DNA of 64,000 nucleotides from Brienomyrus brachyistius (GCF_023856365.1 NC_064535.1:11614363-11678362); one strand, 5' to 3'. Positions 23,820 to 34,828 are shown, counted from the first letter of the stretch. Translations and numbers: made by a program. The notes: a model not told the origin generated them from the sequence alone.

Positions 23820-25199
23820 TTGGCAAGATCAGAATGTCTGGGACATGACAGTCATTATAAATAGATAAAAAGCAAAAATAATGTGGTGAAAATAATTTGA
23901 AAACTGGTTAAATTGTTTCTTTTGTATGTTGAGATAAAGTTGTTCCTGCTCTAAGTTTTATGAGTTTGTTTCTTTAATATGCCACCATCCAGCTTTTTTT
24001 ATTCTCCTTTTTAATAGAACTGCTTTGTCTGAGGAGTGCTGACACAAATTATTCTACTAGCAGCTTCTTAGCACGTATTCGGTATGTGTTACTTAAATGC
24101 CTTGAGGATTTTTTACATAGCTAAAACACACATTACAAATTGGTGCGTCCAGACTTTTGACTGGTGATGTATTTCAACAGGTAATTAGTTGTGAGAGTAA
24201 CTGAATTTTCCATCATGGAATGGAGGACTGTTTGAAAACTTAACTAGAACACTAATAAATCTTATACTAAAATCGAAACCAGGGCAACAGTGTATCTTGT
24301 CATCTTAACTAACCCTAACAATAACTAACCCTAACCCTGTCATTTTCTTATCATCTGCTACATTGTATGTACTGCATTTGACCCTGTTCAGACTTGCATC
24401 TGTTTTACCTCTTTGCATAAATGGCTGCTAAATATATAGATATTTCACCATGGAGGAGGGAGAGAAATTGGCAGTCCTTGTAGAATTCCTTCATCTTTTC
24501 ATAGCTTAGTCTCAAGAAGTGTAAACCAAGCTTTCACGCTTTCACCCTGGATAATAATCCCTCATCCACTGCATGCATAATCCTGCACACACTGCCTGCA
24601 AAATTCAGCCACTTATTAAAAAGAGTGAATTATTCATGTTTTTCAAGTTTTAGTGATTTACGCATTGTGCCAGTCTGAGATTTTCTGGTTGATGTCAAAG
24701 TTTCAACGTTGTGTCATCAGAATACCTCCAGAATTTTAAATAAAGCTTTTCGGAAGGATGCACGGTGATGGACAGTGAGTGGAACGTGGGCAGGAGGAGA
24801 TGAGTTGGTCCTGGCTTGTTTGAGTTCTTAAATTCTGAGGTATCACATACGAGCAAATGCTTCAGTTATCCTGGAGATACTTTGTGATCCCCTTATAAGC
24901 TGAGAATCATCTCAACCATAAAGCATGTATAAATGACATCCATTTTCATATATGTGCCAAAGAGGATGTCTTCAGTAAACATCAAAAGTTTTAATTATAA
25001 TAAATGCCAGTATTGCATACAATTTTTATTAAAAGCTTTTAAATAACAGATTAGACATACATTTGGCGTAAGATTAATAAAATCTAAATACAATACACTA
25101 ATTCCTGCAGTTCAGTCCAAAGTGAATCATCTAGATTCTAGATAGGGTTATTTGACCAAAGTGTTTTATTAATCAATAAAACAAGAAAGGGCAAATGAG
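23820..25199. other. No gene recognised; short telomere-like run inside
   Basis: AT-rich unique sequence. At 24306-24338 there are degenerate CCCTAA-type units (AACCCTAACCCTG and AACCCTAACA). Around 24400 a GCATAAATGGCTGCTAAAT word resembles a non-LTR 3' end. Confidence 0.5.
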
Positions 25200-25440
25200 G
25201 CCCCTTTAAGAAGACAGAGCCGAAAGAACCACTCCATTGGCCCATGTCCTCAATTTCCCAGCAGAAGCACACATTCTCCCAAACTCTCCTCAGCTGACCC
25301 TATTTAAACCCTAAAGAGGCCAATCGTCTCATTGAGATAAGCTGGGGTTTATTATCCAAGCTGCCTGTTGCTGGTGATAAATTGCAATTAATACACAATG
25401 TGTGTTAGCTACCTCATGGTCTACCTCCTGGGGAAAAAAT
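25200..25440. other. Repeat-free stretch, candidate conserved non-coding element
   Basis: Balanced unique sequence with GATAAATTGCAATTAATAC and AGATAAGC (GATA-like) sites and no TE words. Candidate only. Confidence 0.25.
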
Positions 25441-25633
25441 AGTTTTATTTTTATGTTAATATAATATTGAATGTGTTATGAGACTGATGACAGAATTGAA
25501 TGTGTTATTCTGTATTAATGCATTGCTGGTTACACTGGGCAATAGTGAAGAATAAAAGCACATCATACTGGAGACCTAAATCAGTCACCCCTTCACATTT
25601 ACAAAGGTTAGGGGTAGAAGGTAATAATAATTA

Positions 25634-25775
25634 TAATAATTGATACTTTATTATAATTGATACTTAATTGATCTCCGTGGGGAAATTGTCTTTATGTCTC
25701 CCTCAGCTTGCACTTTGTAGAGTGAAGGGCAGTCACCTGTTGAGGCAGCCAGGGAGCTGGGGGTCCTCATGCATG
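25634..25775 (+). repeat. Dispersed fish repeat fragment
   Basis: TTGATACTTAATTGATCTCC then GTGGGGAAATTGTC, followed by GGGCAGTCACC, is a common fish repeat motif ('TTATTGATCCC...GGGGAAATT'), probably a retroposon 3' end. A related word, CTATTGATCCCCAAAGAGAG, occurs in every 782-bp unit. Confidence 0.5.
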
Positions 25776-25847
25776 TGAAAATTTACAAATAATACTTTGG
25801 TACTTTATTAAAAAATGCAAGATTAATGGCACTGAATAGTTACTGGG

Positions 25848-26083
25848 GAAGGTTATATTCAGAGAGAGTGCTGTAGGGACAGGTTATATACAGAGAGAGT
25901 GCTTTAGTGCAGGTTATATACAGAGAGAGTGCTTTAGTGCAGGTTATATACAGAGAGAGTGCTTCAGTGCAGGTTATATACAGAGAGAGTGCTTTAGTGC
26001 AGGTTATATACAGAGAGAGTGCTGTGGGGACAGGTTATATACAGAGAGAGTGCTTTAGTGCAGGTTATATACAGAGAGAGTGA
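25848..26083 (+). repeat. 30/31-bp minisatellite, left block
   Basis: Nearly eight units of 30-31 bp. Two variants are mixed: GTGCTTTAGTGCAGGTTATA plus TACAGAGAGA (30 bp), and one with GCTGTAGGGACAGG (31 bp). The same family resumes at 34927, on the other side of the 782-bp array. Confidence 0.92.
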
Positions 26084-26530
26084 ATATATGTAGGTCAGGT
26101 CTGAAAACGCGTCACACCAGATGCATGAGAGATGGAAACCTGGGATATTCAGTCGAATCAGATCAAATATGATGCTAAGTTAGTACTAAGTTAAAATATG
26201 TTCCGGACTTGTAACATGCACCCATGATTTGGAACAGTCAGCAGGCTGTCTCTGGCCACGCCCCCTACACTCGGTCCGGCCCCTGGCTTTTCCTGAATTC
26301 TGATTTCTTTACATAAACATTGACTTCATTGATATTGTTATTGATTTATCGACAGACCATCATACGTTTTAGACGTTATAATAACAACACTCTATTGATC
26401 CCCAAAGAGAGAAATTCTCTCCTTGCCTGCCCCCTCTTACTGTCCATGATACACAAGCACATACGTAGAAAAACGTCAGCTTGGAAGCCAAGGCTGGACT
26501 TAACCTACTCCTTAGGGTTCAACCGGAAAC

Positions 26531-26641
26531 TGCCCCATGGCCGAGCGGTCTCAAGCCTCCTGCGCAGCGAAAATGGCCTTTCAAAGAAAGGGGTATTCTG
26601 TTCTCCGAAGTAAGGCGTGGGTTCGAATCCAACCTCCGACA
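26531..26641 (+). pseudogene. tRNA-Leu(CAA)-like sequence, unit 1
   Basis: The 3' half (ATTCTG...CTCCG, then GGCGTGGGTTCGAATCC, ending CTCCGACA) follows vertebrate intron-containing tRNA-Leu(CAA) almost base for base. The A-box TGGCCGAGCGG (26538-26548) and B-box GGTTCGAATCC (26620-26630) match the Pol III consensuses perfectly. The T-stem has one mismatch and the discriminator base is A. The 5' acceptor strand (TGCCCCA) does not pair with the 3' strand (CTCCGAC), and no clean anticodon stem forms. A CCTTTC/GAAAGG hairpin lies where the intron would be. T-runs at 26699-26702 and 26704-26708 could terminate a transcript of about 180 nt. Transcription is plausible; a functional tRNA is unlikely. 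Confidence 0.7.
26538..26630 (+). promoter_or_regulatory. Internal Pol III promoter (A and B boxes), unit 1
   Basis: A-box TGGCCGAGCGG fits TRGYNNARNNG at every position and B-box GGTTCGAATCC fits GGTTCGANTCC at every position. They start 82 bp apart, wider than in intronless tRNA genes and in keeping with an intron-bearing ancestor. The pair recurs every 782 bp through the ten units. Confidence 0.72.
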
Positions 26642-27312
26642 AAAGTTCTTCAATCGCTACAGCAGAATTTGAGCAGCTGCTTGGCTTTAATTGCTTTGTT
26701 TTATTTTTGCGTTTCAGGCAAAACTACATAACACTTAAAGACACTACGGGCATGTAAATGGAGAACGAAATTATAGTTATACCGAATCTCCTACACACAA
26801 TACCAAGGTTACCAACTTTGGTCAGCTGACCGGAGTGAGACGTTCAATTCCCCGTAAGATTTCTTTGCGCCAGCCTGAGAGTCTGAAAACGCGTCACACC
26901 AGATGCATGAGAGATGGAAACCTGGGATATTCAGTCGAATCAGATCAAATATGATGCTAAGTTAGTACTAAGTTAAAATATGTTCCGGACTTGTAACATG
27001 CACCCATGATTTGGAACAGTCAGCAGGCTGTCTCTGGCCACGCCCCCTACACTCGGTCCGGCCCCTGGCTTTTCCTGAATTCTGATTTCTTTACATAAAC
27101 ATTGACTTCATTGATATTGTTATTGATTTATCGACAGACCATCATACGTTTTAGACGTTATAATAACAACACTCTATTGATCCCCAAAGAGAGAAATTCT
27201 CTCCTTGCCTGCCCCCTCTTACTGTCCATGATACACAAGCACATACGTAGAAAAACGTCAGCTTGGAAGCCAAGGCTGGACTTAACCTACTCCTTAGGGT
27301 TCAACCGGAAAC

Positions 27313-27423
27313 TGCCCCATGGCCGAGCGGTCTCAAGCCTCCTGCGCAGCGAAAATGGCCTTTCAAAGAAAGGGGTATTCTGTTCTCCGAAGTAAGGCGT
27401 GGGTTCGAATCCAACCTCCGACA
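27313..27423 (+). pseudogene. tRNA-Leu(CAA)-like sequence, unit 2
   Basis: Identical to the unit 1 copy, including both Pol III boxes. Confidence 0.7.
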
Positions 27424-28094
27424 AAAGTTCTTCAATCGCTACAGCAGAATTTGAGCAGCTGCTTGGCTTTAATTGCTTTGTTTTATTTTTGCGTTTCAGG
27501 CAAAACTACATAACACTTAAAGACACTACGGGCATGTAAATGGAGAACGAAATTATAGTTATACCGAATCTCCTACACACAATACCAAGGTTACCAACTT
27601 TGGTCAGCTGACCGGAGTGAGACGTTCAATTCCCCGTAAGATTTCTTTGCGCCAGCCTGAGAGTCTGAAAACGCGTCACACCAGATGCATGAGAGATGGA
27701 AACCTGGGATATTCAGTCGAATCAGATCAAATATGATGCTAAGTTAGTACTAAGTTAAAATATGTTCCGGACTTGTAACATGCACCCATGATTTGGAACA
27801 GTCAGCAGGCTGTCTCTGGCCACGCCCCCTACACTCGGTCCGGCCCCTGGCTTTTCCTGAATTCTGATTTCTTTACATAAACATTGACTTCATTGATATT
27901 GTTATTGATTTATCGACAGACCATCATACGTTTTAGACGTTATAATAACAACACTCTATTGATCCCCAAAGAGAGAAATTCTCTCCTTGCCTGCCCCCTC
28001 TTACTGTCCATGATACACAAGCACATACGTAGAAAAACGTCAGCTTGGAAGCCAAGGCTGGACTTAACCTACTCCTTAGGGTTCAACCGGAAAC

Positions 28095-28205
28095 TGCCCC
28101 ATGGCCGAGCGGTCTCAAGCCTCCTGCGCAGCGAAAATGGCCTTTCAAAGAAAGGGGTATTCTGTTCTCCGAAGTAAGGCGTGGGTTCGAATCCAACCTC
28201 CGACA
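28095..28205 (+). pseudogene. tRNA-Leu(CAA)-like sequence, unit 3
   Basis: Identical to the unit 1 copy. Confidence 0.7.
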
Positions 28206-28876
28206 AAAGTTCTTCAATCGCTACAGCAGAATTTGAGCAGCTGCTTGGCTTTAATTGCTTTGTTTTATTTTTGCGTTTCAGGCAAAACTACATAACACTT
28301 AAAGACACTACGGGCATGTAAATGGAGAACGAAATTATAGTTATACCGAATCTCCTACACACAATACCAAGGTTACCAACTTTGGTCAGCTGACCGGAGT
28401 GAGACGTTCAATTCCCCGTAAGATTTCTTTGCGCCAGCCTGAGAGTCTGAAAACGCGTCACACCAGATGCATGAGAGATGGAAACCTGGGATATTCAGTC
28501 GAATCAGATCAAATATGATGCTAAGTTAGTACTAAGTTAAAATATGTTCCGGACTTGTAACATGCACCCATGATTTGGAACAGTCAGCAGGCTGTCTCTG
28601 GCCACGCCCCCTACACTCGGTCCGGCCCCTGGCTTTTCCTGAATTCTGATTTCTTTACATAAACATTGACTTCATTGATATTGTTATTGATTTATCGACA
28701 GACCATCATACGTTTTAGACGTTATAATAACAACACTCTATTGATCCCCAAAGAGAGAAATTCTCTCCTTGCCTGCCCCCTCTTACTGTCCATGATACAC
28801 AAGCACATACGTAGAAAAACGTCAGCTTGGAAGCCAAGGCTGGACTTAACCTACTCCTTAGGGTTCAACCGGAAAC

Positions 28877-28987
28877 TGCCCCATGGCCGAGCGGTCTCAA
28901 GCCTCCTGCGCAGCGAAAATGGCCTTTCAAAGAAAGGGGTATTCTGTTCTCCGAAGTAAGGCGTGGGTTCGAATCCAACCTCCGACA
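28877..28987 (+). pseudogene. tRNA-Leu(CAA)-like sequence, unit 4
   Basis: Identical to the unit 1 copy. Confidence 0.7.
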
Positions 28988-29658
28988 AAAGTTCTTCAAT
29001 CGCTACAGCAGAATTTGAGCAGCTGCTTGGCTTTAATTGCTTTGTTTTATTTTTGCGTTTCAGGCAAAACTACATAACACTTAAAGACACTACGGGCATG
29101 TAAATGGAGAACGAAATTATAGTTATACCGAATCTCCTACACACAATACCAAGGTTACCAACTTTGGTCAGCTGACCGGAGTGAGACGTTCAATTCCCCG
29201 TAAGATTTCTTTGCGCCAGCCTGAGAGTCTGAAAACGCGTCACACCAGATGCATGAGAGATGGAAACCTGGGATATTCAGTCGAATCAGATCAAATATGA
29301 TGCTAAGTTAGTACTAAGTTAAAATATGTTCCGGACTTGTAACATGCACCCATGATTTGGAACAGTCAGCAGGCTGTCTCTGGCCACGCCCCCTACACTC
29401 GGTCCGGCCCCTGGCTTTTCCTGAATTCTGATTTCTTTACATAAACATTGACTTCATTGATATTGTTATTGATTTATCGACAGACCATCATACGTTTTAG
29501 ACGTTATAATAACAACACTCTATTGATCCCCAAAGAGAGAAATTCTCTCCTTGCCTGCCCCCTCTTACTGTCCATGATACACAAGCACATACGTAGAAAA
29601 ACGTCAGCTTGGAAGCCAAGGCTGGACTTAACCTACTCCTTAGGGTTCAACCGGAAAC

Positions 29659-29769
29659 TGCCCCATGGCCGAGCGGTCTCAAGCCTCCTGCGCAGCGAAA
29701 ATGGCCTTTCAAAGAAAGGGGTATTCTGTTCTCCGAAGTAAGGCGTGGGTTCGAATCCAACCTCCGACA
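29659..29769 (+). pseudogene. tRNA-Leu(CAA)-like sequence, unit 5
   Basis: Identical to the unit 1 copy. Confidence 0.7.
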
Positions 29770-30440
29770 AAAGTTCTTCAATCGCTACAGCAGAATTTGA
29801 GCAGCTGCTTGGCTTTAATTGCTTTGTTTTATTTTTGCGTTTCAGGCAAAACTACATAACACTTAAAGACACTACGGGCATGTAAATGGAGAACGAAATT
29901 ATAGTTATACCGAATCTCCTACACACAATACCAAGGTTACCAACTTTGGTCAGCTGACCGGAGTGAGACGTTCAATTCCCCGTAAGATTTCTTTGCGCCA
30001 GCCTGAGAGTCTGAAAACGCGTCACACCAGATGCATGAGAGATGGAAACCTGGGATATTCAGTCGAATCAGATCAAATATGATGCTAAGTTAGTACTAAG
30101 TTAAAATATGTTCCGGACTTGTAACATGCACCCATGATTTGGAACAGTCAGCAGGCTGTCTCTGGCCACGCCCCCTACACTCGGTCCGGCCCCTGGCTTT
30201 TCCTGAATTCTGATTTCTTTACATAAACATTGACTTCATTGATATTGTTATTGATTTATCGACAGACCATCATACGTTTTAGACGTTATAATAACAACAC
30301 TCTATTGATCCCCAAAGAGAGAAATTCTCTCCTTGCCTGCCCCCTCTTACTGTCCATGATACACAAGCACATACGTAGAAAAACGTCAGCTTGGAAGCCA
30401 AGGCTGGACTTAACCTACTCCTTAGGGTTCAACCGGAAAC

Positions 30441-30551
30441 TGCCCCATGGCCGAGCGGTCTCAAGCCTCCTGCGCAGCGAAAATGGCCTTTCAAAGAAAG
30501 GGGTATTCTGTTCTCCGAAGTAAGGCGTGGGTTCGAATCCAACCTCCGACA
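30441..30551 (+). pseudogene. tRNA-Leu(CAA)-like sequence, unit 6
   Basis: Identical to the unit 1 copy. Confidence 0.7.
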
Positions 30552-31222
30552 AAAGTTCTTCAATCGCTACAGCAGAATTTGAGCAGCTGCTTGGCTTTAA
30601 TTGCTTTGTTTTATTTTTGCGTTTCAGGCAAAACTACATAACACTTAAAGACACTACGGGCATGTAAATGGAGAACGAAATTATAGTTATACCGAATCTC
30701 CTACACACAATACCAAGGTTACCAACTTTGGTCAGCTGACCGGAGTGAGACGTTCAATTCCCCGTAAGATTTCTTTGCGCCAGCCTGAGAGTCTGAAAAC
30801 GCGTCACACCAGATGCATGAGAGATGGAAACCTGGGATATTCAGTCGAATCAGATCAAATATGATGCTAAGTTAGTACTAAGTTAAAATATGTTCCGGAC
30901 TTGTAACATGCACCCATGATTTGGAACAGTCAGCAGGCTGTCTCTGGCCACGCCCCCTACACTCGGTCCGGCCCCTGGCTTTTCCTGAATTCTGATTTCT
31001 TTACATAAACATTGACTTCATTGATATTGTTATTGATTTATCGACAGACCATCATACGTTTTAGACGTTATAATAACAACACTCTATTGATCCCCAAAGA
31101 GAGAAATTCTCTCCTTGCCTGCCCCCTCTTACTGTCCATGATACACAAGCACATACGTAGAAAAACGTCAGCTTGGAAGCCAAGGCTGGACTTAACCTAC
31201 TCCTTAGGGTTCAACCGGAAAC

Positions 31223-31333
31223 TGCCCCATGGCCGAGCGGTCTCAAGCCTCCTGCGCAGCGAAAATGGCCTTTCAAAGAAAGGGGTATTCTGTTCTCCGA
31301 AGTAAGGCGTGGGTTCGAATCCAACCTCCGACA
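31223..31333 (+). pseudogene. tRNA-Leu(CAA)-like sequence, unit 7
   Basis: Identical to the unit 1 copy. Confidence 0.7.
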
Positions 31334-32004
31334 AAAGTTCTTCAATCGCTACAGCAGAATTTGAGCAGCTGCTTGGCTTTAATTGCTTTGTTTTATTTTT
31401 GCGTTTCAGGCAAAACTACATAACACTTAAAGACACTACGGGCATGTAAATGGAGAACGAAATTATAGTTATACCGAATCTCCTACACACAATACCAAGG
31501 TTACCAACTTTGGTCAGCTGACCGGAGTGAGACGTTCAATTCCCCGTAAGATTTCTTTGCGCCAGCCTGAGAGTCTGAAAACGCGTCACACCAGATGCAT
31601 GAGAGATGGAAACCTGGGATATTCAGTCGAATCAGATCAAATATGATGCTAAGTTAGTACTAAGTTAAAATATGTTCCGGACTTGTAACATGCACCCATG
31701 ATTTGGAACAGTCAGCAGGCTGTCTCTGGCCACGCCCCCTACACTCGGTCCGGCCCCTGGCTTTTCCTGAATTCTGATTTCTTTACATAAACATTGACTT
31801 CATTGATATTGTTATTGATTTATCGACAGACCATCATACGTTTTAGACGTTATAATAACAACACTCTATTGATCCCCAAAGAGAGAAATTCTCTCCTTGC
31901 CTGCCCCCTCTTACTGTCCATGATACACAAGCACATACGTAGAAAAACGTCAGCTTGGAAGCCAAGGCTGGACTTAACCTACTCCTTAGGGTTCAACCGG
32001 AAAC

Positions 32005-32115
32005 TGCCCCATGGCCGAGCGGTCTCAAGCCTCCTGCGCAGCGAAAATGGCCTTTCAAAGAAAGGGGTATTCTGTTCTCCGAAGTAAGGCGTGGGTTCGA
32101 ATCCAACCTCCGACA
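32005..32115 (+). pseudogene. tRNA-Leu(CAA)-like sequence, unit 8
   Basis: Identical to the unit 1 copy; the private substitution of this unit (32221) lies downstream of the tRNA-like part. Confidence 0.7.
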
Positions 32116-32786
32116 AAAGTTCTTCAATCGCTACAGCAGAATTTGAGCAGCTGCTTGGCTTTAATTGCTTTGTTTTATTTTTGCGTTTCAGGCAAAACTA
32201 CATAACACTTAAAGACACTAGGGGCATGTAAATGGAGAACGAAATTATAGTTATACCGAATCTCCTACACACAATACCAAGGTTACCAACTTTGGTCAGC
32301 TGACCGGAGTGAGACGTTCAATTCCCCGTAAGATTTCTTTGCGCCAGCCTGAGAGTCTGAAAACGCGTCACACCAGATGCATGAGAGATGGAAACCTGGG
32401 ATATTCAGTCGAATCAGATCAAATATGATGCTAAGTTAGTACTAAGTTAAAATATGTTCCGGACTTGTAACATGCACCCATGATTTGGAACAGTCAGCAG
32501 GCTGTCTCTGGCCACGCCCCCTACACTCGGTCCGGCCCCTGGCTTTTCCTGAATTCTGATTTCTTTACATAAACATTGACTTCATTGATATTGTTATTGA
32601 TTTATCGACAGACCATCATACGTTTTAGACGTTATAATAACAACACTCTATTGATCCCCAAAGAGAGAAATTCTCTCCTTGCCTGCCCCCTCTTACTGTC
32701 CATGATACACAAGCACATACGTAGAAAAACGTCAGCTTGGAAGCCAAGGCTGGACTTAACCTACTCCTTAGGGTTCAACCGGAAAC

Positions 32787-32897
32787 TGCCCCATGGCCGA
32801 GCGGTCTCAAGCCTCCTGCGCAGCGAAAATGGCCTTTCAAAGAAAGGGGTATTCTGTTCTCCGAAGTAAGGCGTGGGTTCGAATCCAACCTCCGACA
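32787..32897 (+). pseudogene. tRNA-Leu(CAA)-like sequence, unit 9
   Basis: Identical to the unit 1 copy. Confidence 0.7.
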
Positions 32898-33568
32898 AAA
32901 GTTCTTCAATCGCTACAGCAGAATTTGAGCAGCTGCTTGGCTTTAATTGCTTTGTTTTATTTTTGCGTTTCAGGCAAAACTACATAACACTTAAAGACAC
33001 TACGGGCATGTAAATGGAGAACGAAATTATAGTTATACCGAATCTCCTACACACAATACCAAGGTTACCAACTTTGGTCAGCTGACCGGAGTGAGACGTT
33101 CAATTCCCCGTAAGATTTCTTTGCGCCAGCCTGAGAGTCTGAAAACGCGTCACACCAGATGCATGAGAGATGGAAACCTGGGATATTCAGTCGAATCAGA
33201 TCAAATATGATGCTAAGTTAGTACTAAGTTAAAATATGTTCCGGACTTGTAACATGCACCCATGATTTGGAACAGTCAGCAGGCTGTCTCTGGCCACGCC
33301 CCCTACACTCGGTCCGGCCCCTGGCTTTTCCTGAATTCTGATTTCTTTACATAAACATTGACTTCATTGATATTGTTATTGATTTATCGACAGACCATCA
33401 TACGTTTTAGACGTTATAATAACAACACTCTATTGATCCCCAAAGAGAGAAATTCTCTCCTTGCCTGCCCCCTCTTACTGTCCATGATACACAAGCACAT
33501 ACGTAGAAAAACGTCAGCTTGGAAGCCAAGGCTGGACTTAACCTACTCCTTAGGGTTCAACCGGAAAC

Positions 33569-33679
33569 TGCCCCATGGCCGAGCGGTCTCAAGCCTCCTG
33601 CGCAGCGAAAATGGCCTTTCAAAGAAAGGGGTATTCTGTTCTCCGAAGTAAGGCGTGGGTTCGAATCCAACCTCCGACA
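33569..33679 (+). pseudogene. tRNA-Leu(CAA)-like sequence, unit 10
   Basis: Identical to the unit 1 copy. This is the last one: the partial unit 11 ends before reaching its tRNA-like part. Confidence 0.7.
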
Positions 33680-33899
33680 AAAGTTCTTCAATCGCTACAG
33701 CAGAATTTGAGCAGCTGCTTGGCTTTAATTGCTTTGTTTTATTTTTGCGTTTCAGGCAAAACTACATAACACTTAAAGACACTACGGGCATGTAAATGGA
33801 GAACGAAATTATAGTTATACCGAATCTCCTACACACAATACCAAGGTTACCAACTTTGGTCAGCTGACCGGAGTGAGACGTTCAATTCCCCGTAAGATT

Positions 33900-34034
33900 G
33901 CACACCCAGACACACGCATATAAAACGTATGCAACAGTTGTGTTACCTTTCAAATAGTCTGTAGGTTTTGCAAACTACTCTAACGCCTTTGGTGTCGCTG
34001 ATTTTACGTTTATACTAGTGTAAAATAGACTTGC
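33900..34034. mobile_element. 135-bp insertion in unit 10 with 9-bp direct repeat
   Basis: The unit sequence stops after CGTAAGATT (33891-33899) and resumes with the same CGTAAGATT at 34035-34043. Removing the insert and one 9-mer restores an exact 782-bp unit. The insert starts GCACACCCAG and has no obvious terminal inverted repeats or coding capacity. Confidence 0.7.
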
Positions 34035-34418
34035 CGTAAGATTTCTTTGCGCCAGCCTGAGAGTCTGAAAACACGTCACACCAGATGCATGGAGATGGAA
34101 ACCTGGAATATTCAGTCGAATCAGATCAAATATGATGCTAAGTTAGTACTAAGTTAAAATATGTTCCGCACTTGTAACATGCACCCATGATTTGAAACAG
34201 TCAGCAGCATACCTGTCAAGGTTTGGATTTGAAAATAAAGGAAATTTTCCGGCACCCGCCGTGAGCCATCCCACCACCGCAACCAGGCTCCAGTATCCCT
34301 TACATTTTAAGACAGGTGTACAAGAAATTTAAAATAACCATTTGTCATTTACATTTTATTTTCATTGCACATTTTCTATTAATTTTTCATGTTCACTCGT
34401 GCGACTCTCTGTCATTCA

Positions 34419-34631
34419 CTAATGACTTGGATTTTTCATGCCGACTGACATCGTTCCTTCCCCGTGGGAGACACTAAAATCGCATTTACAAATCTTACAG
34501 AACGCGTGACTGTGCCCCATCCTGCTCCTCTTTAGGAAAGTAAATTCGTCGTCCCATTTTCCGACGTATTTACATGACTTCTTTGTTTCTTGGCAGGGAC
34601 GCCTTCTCCTTCTACACATCCATCCATCCAT
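34419..34631 (-). pseudogene. BED/C2H2-like zinc-finger fragment of a transposase
   Basis: The frame contains KYVGKWDDEFTFLK followed by FCKICKCDFSVSHGEG, a CxxC pair in the setting of the BED-type finger found at the N terminus of hAT-family and related domesticated proteins. After SHG the better reading shifts by one base to a stretch with an RHEKSKS motif supplying the expected His, so there is a frameshift. No catalytic domain remains in the 0.7-kb element. Confidence 0.55.
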
Positions 34632-34751
34632 CTCTCTCCTTTCTCGTTCCCGCTGTTGGCACTAATCTCGCGATAACTGCCACCCAGGCTATGCAGGTGG
34701 CAGTTCTCGCGAGGCTACTGACAGTTCAGTTTGGAGAGGCAGAAGAATTTT

Positions 34752-34754
<3 letters not shown>

Positions 34755-34824
<70 letters not shown>
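34755..34824. repeat. (AT)n microsatellite
   Basis: About 35 uninterrupted AT dinucleotides within the hAT-like element. Confidence 0.95.

Positions 34825-34828
<4 letters not shown>

Larger units (their letters stand above)
26101..34207. repeat. 782-bp tandem satellite array, 10 full units plus a partial one
   Basis: Units begin at 26101, 26883, 27665, 28447, 29229, 30011, 30793, 31575, 32357 and 33139, each starting CTGAAAACGCGTCACACC. The only difference I found among units 1-10 is C to G at 32221 in unit 8. Unit 10 is split by a 135-bp insertion (33900-34034) and finishes at 34064. Unit 11 (34065-34207) is partial and differs at about five positions in 143 bp. Each unit holds a tRNA-Leu-like sequence, a GC-rich CCACGCCCCC motif, a retroposon-like TATTGATCCCC word, a T-run followed by TTTCAG, and a 12-bp palindrome GGTCAGCTGACC. 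Confidence 0.97.

Noticed and set aside
26320..33769. Ten-fold repeated open frames of 97, 63 and 64 aa in the satellite
   Set aside because: They are copies of the same DNA, overlap each other in different frames and run through the tRNA-like sequence. No domain is visible; repetition of the unit alone explains their conservation.
26101..34207. CRISPR array
   Set aside because: The repeat is one contiguous 782-bp unit without short repeat-spacer alternation, in a eukaryotic genome.
26101..34207. 5S rRNA or snRNA gene cluster
   Set aside because: The unit length would suit a 5S cluster, but no 5S internal control region or U-snRNA sequence is visible; only the tRNA-Leu similarity holds.
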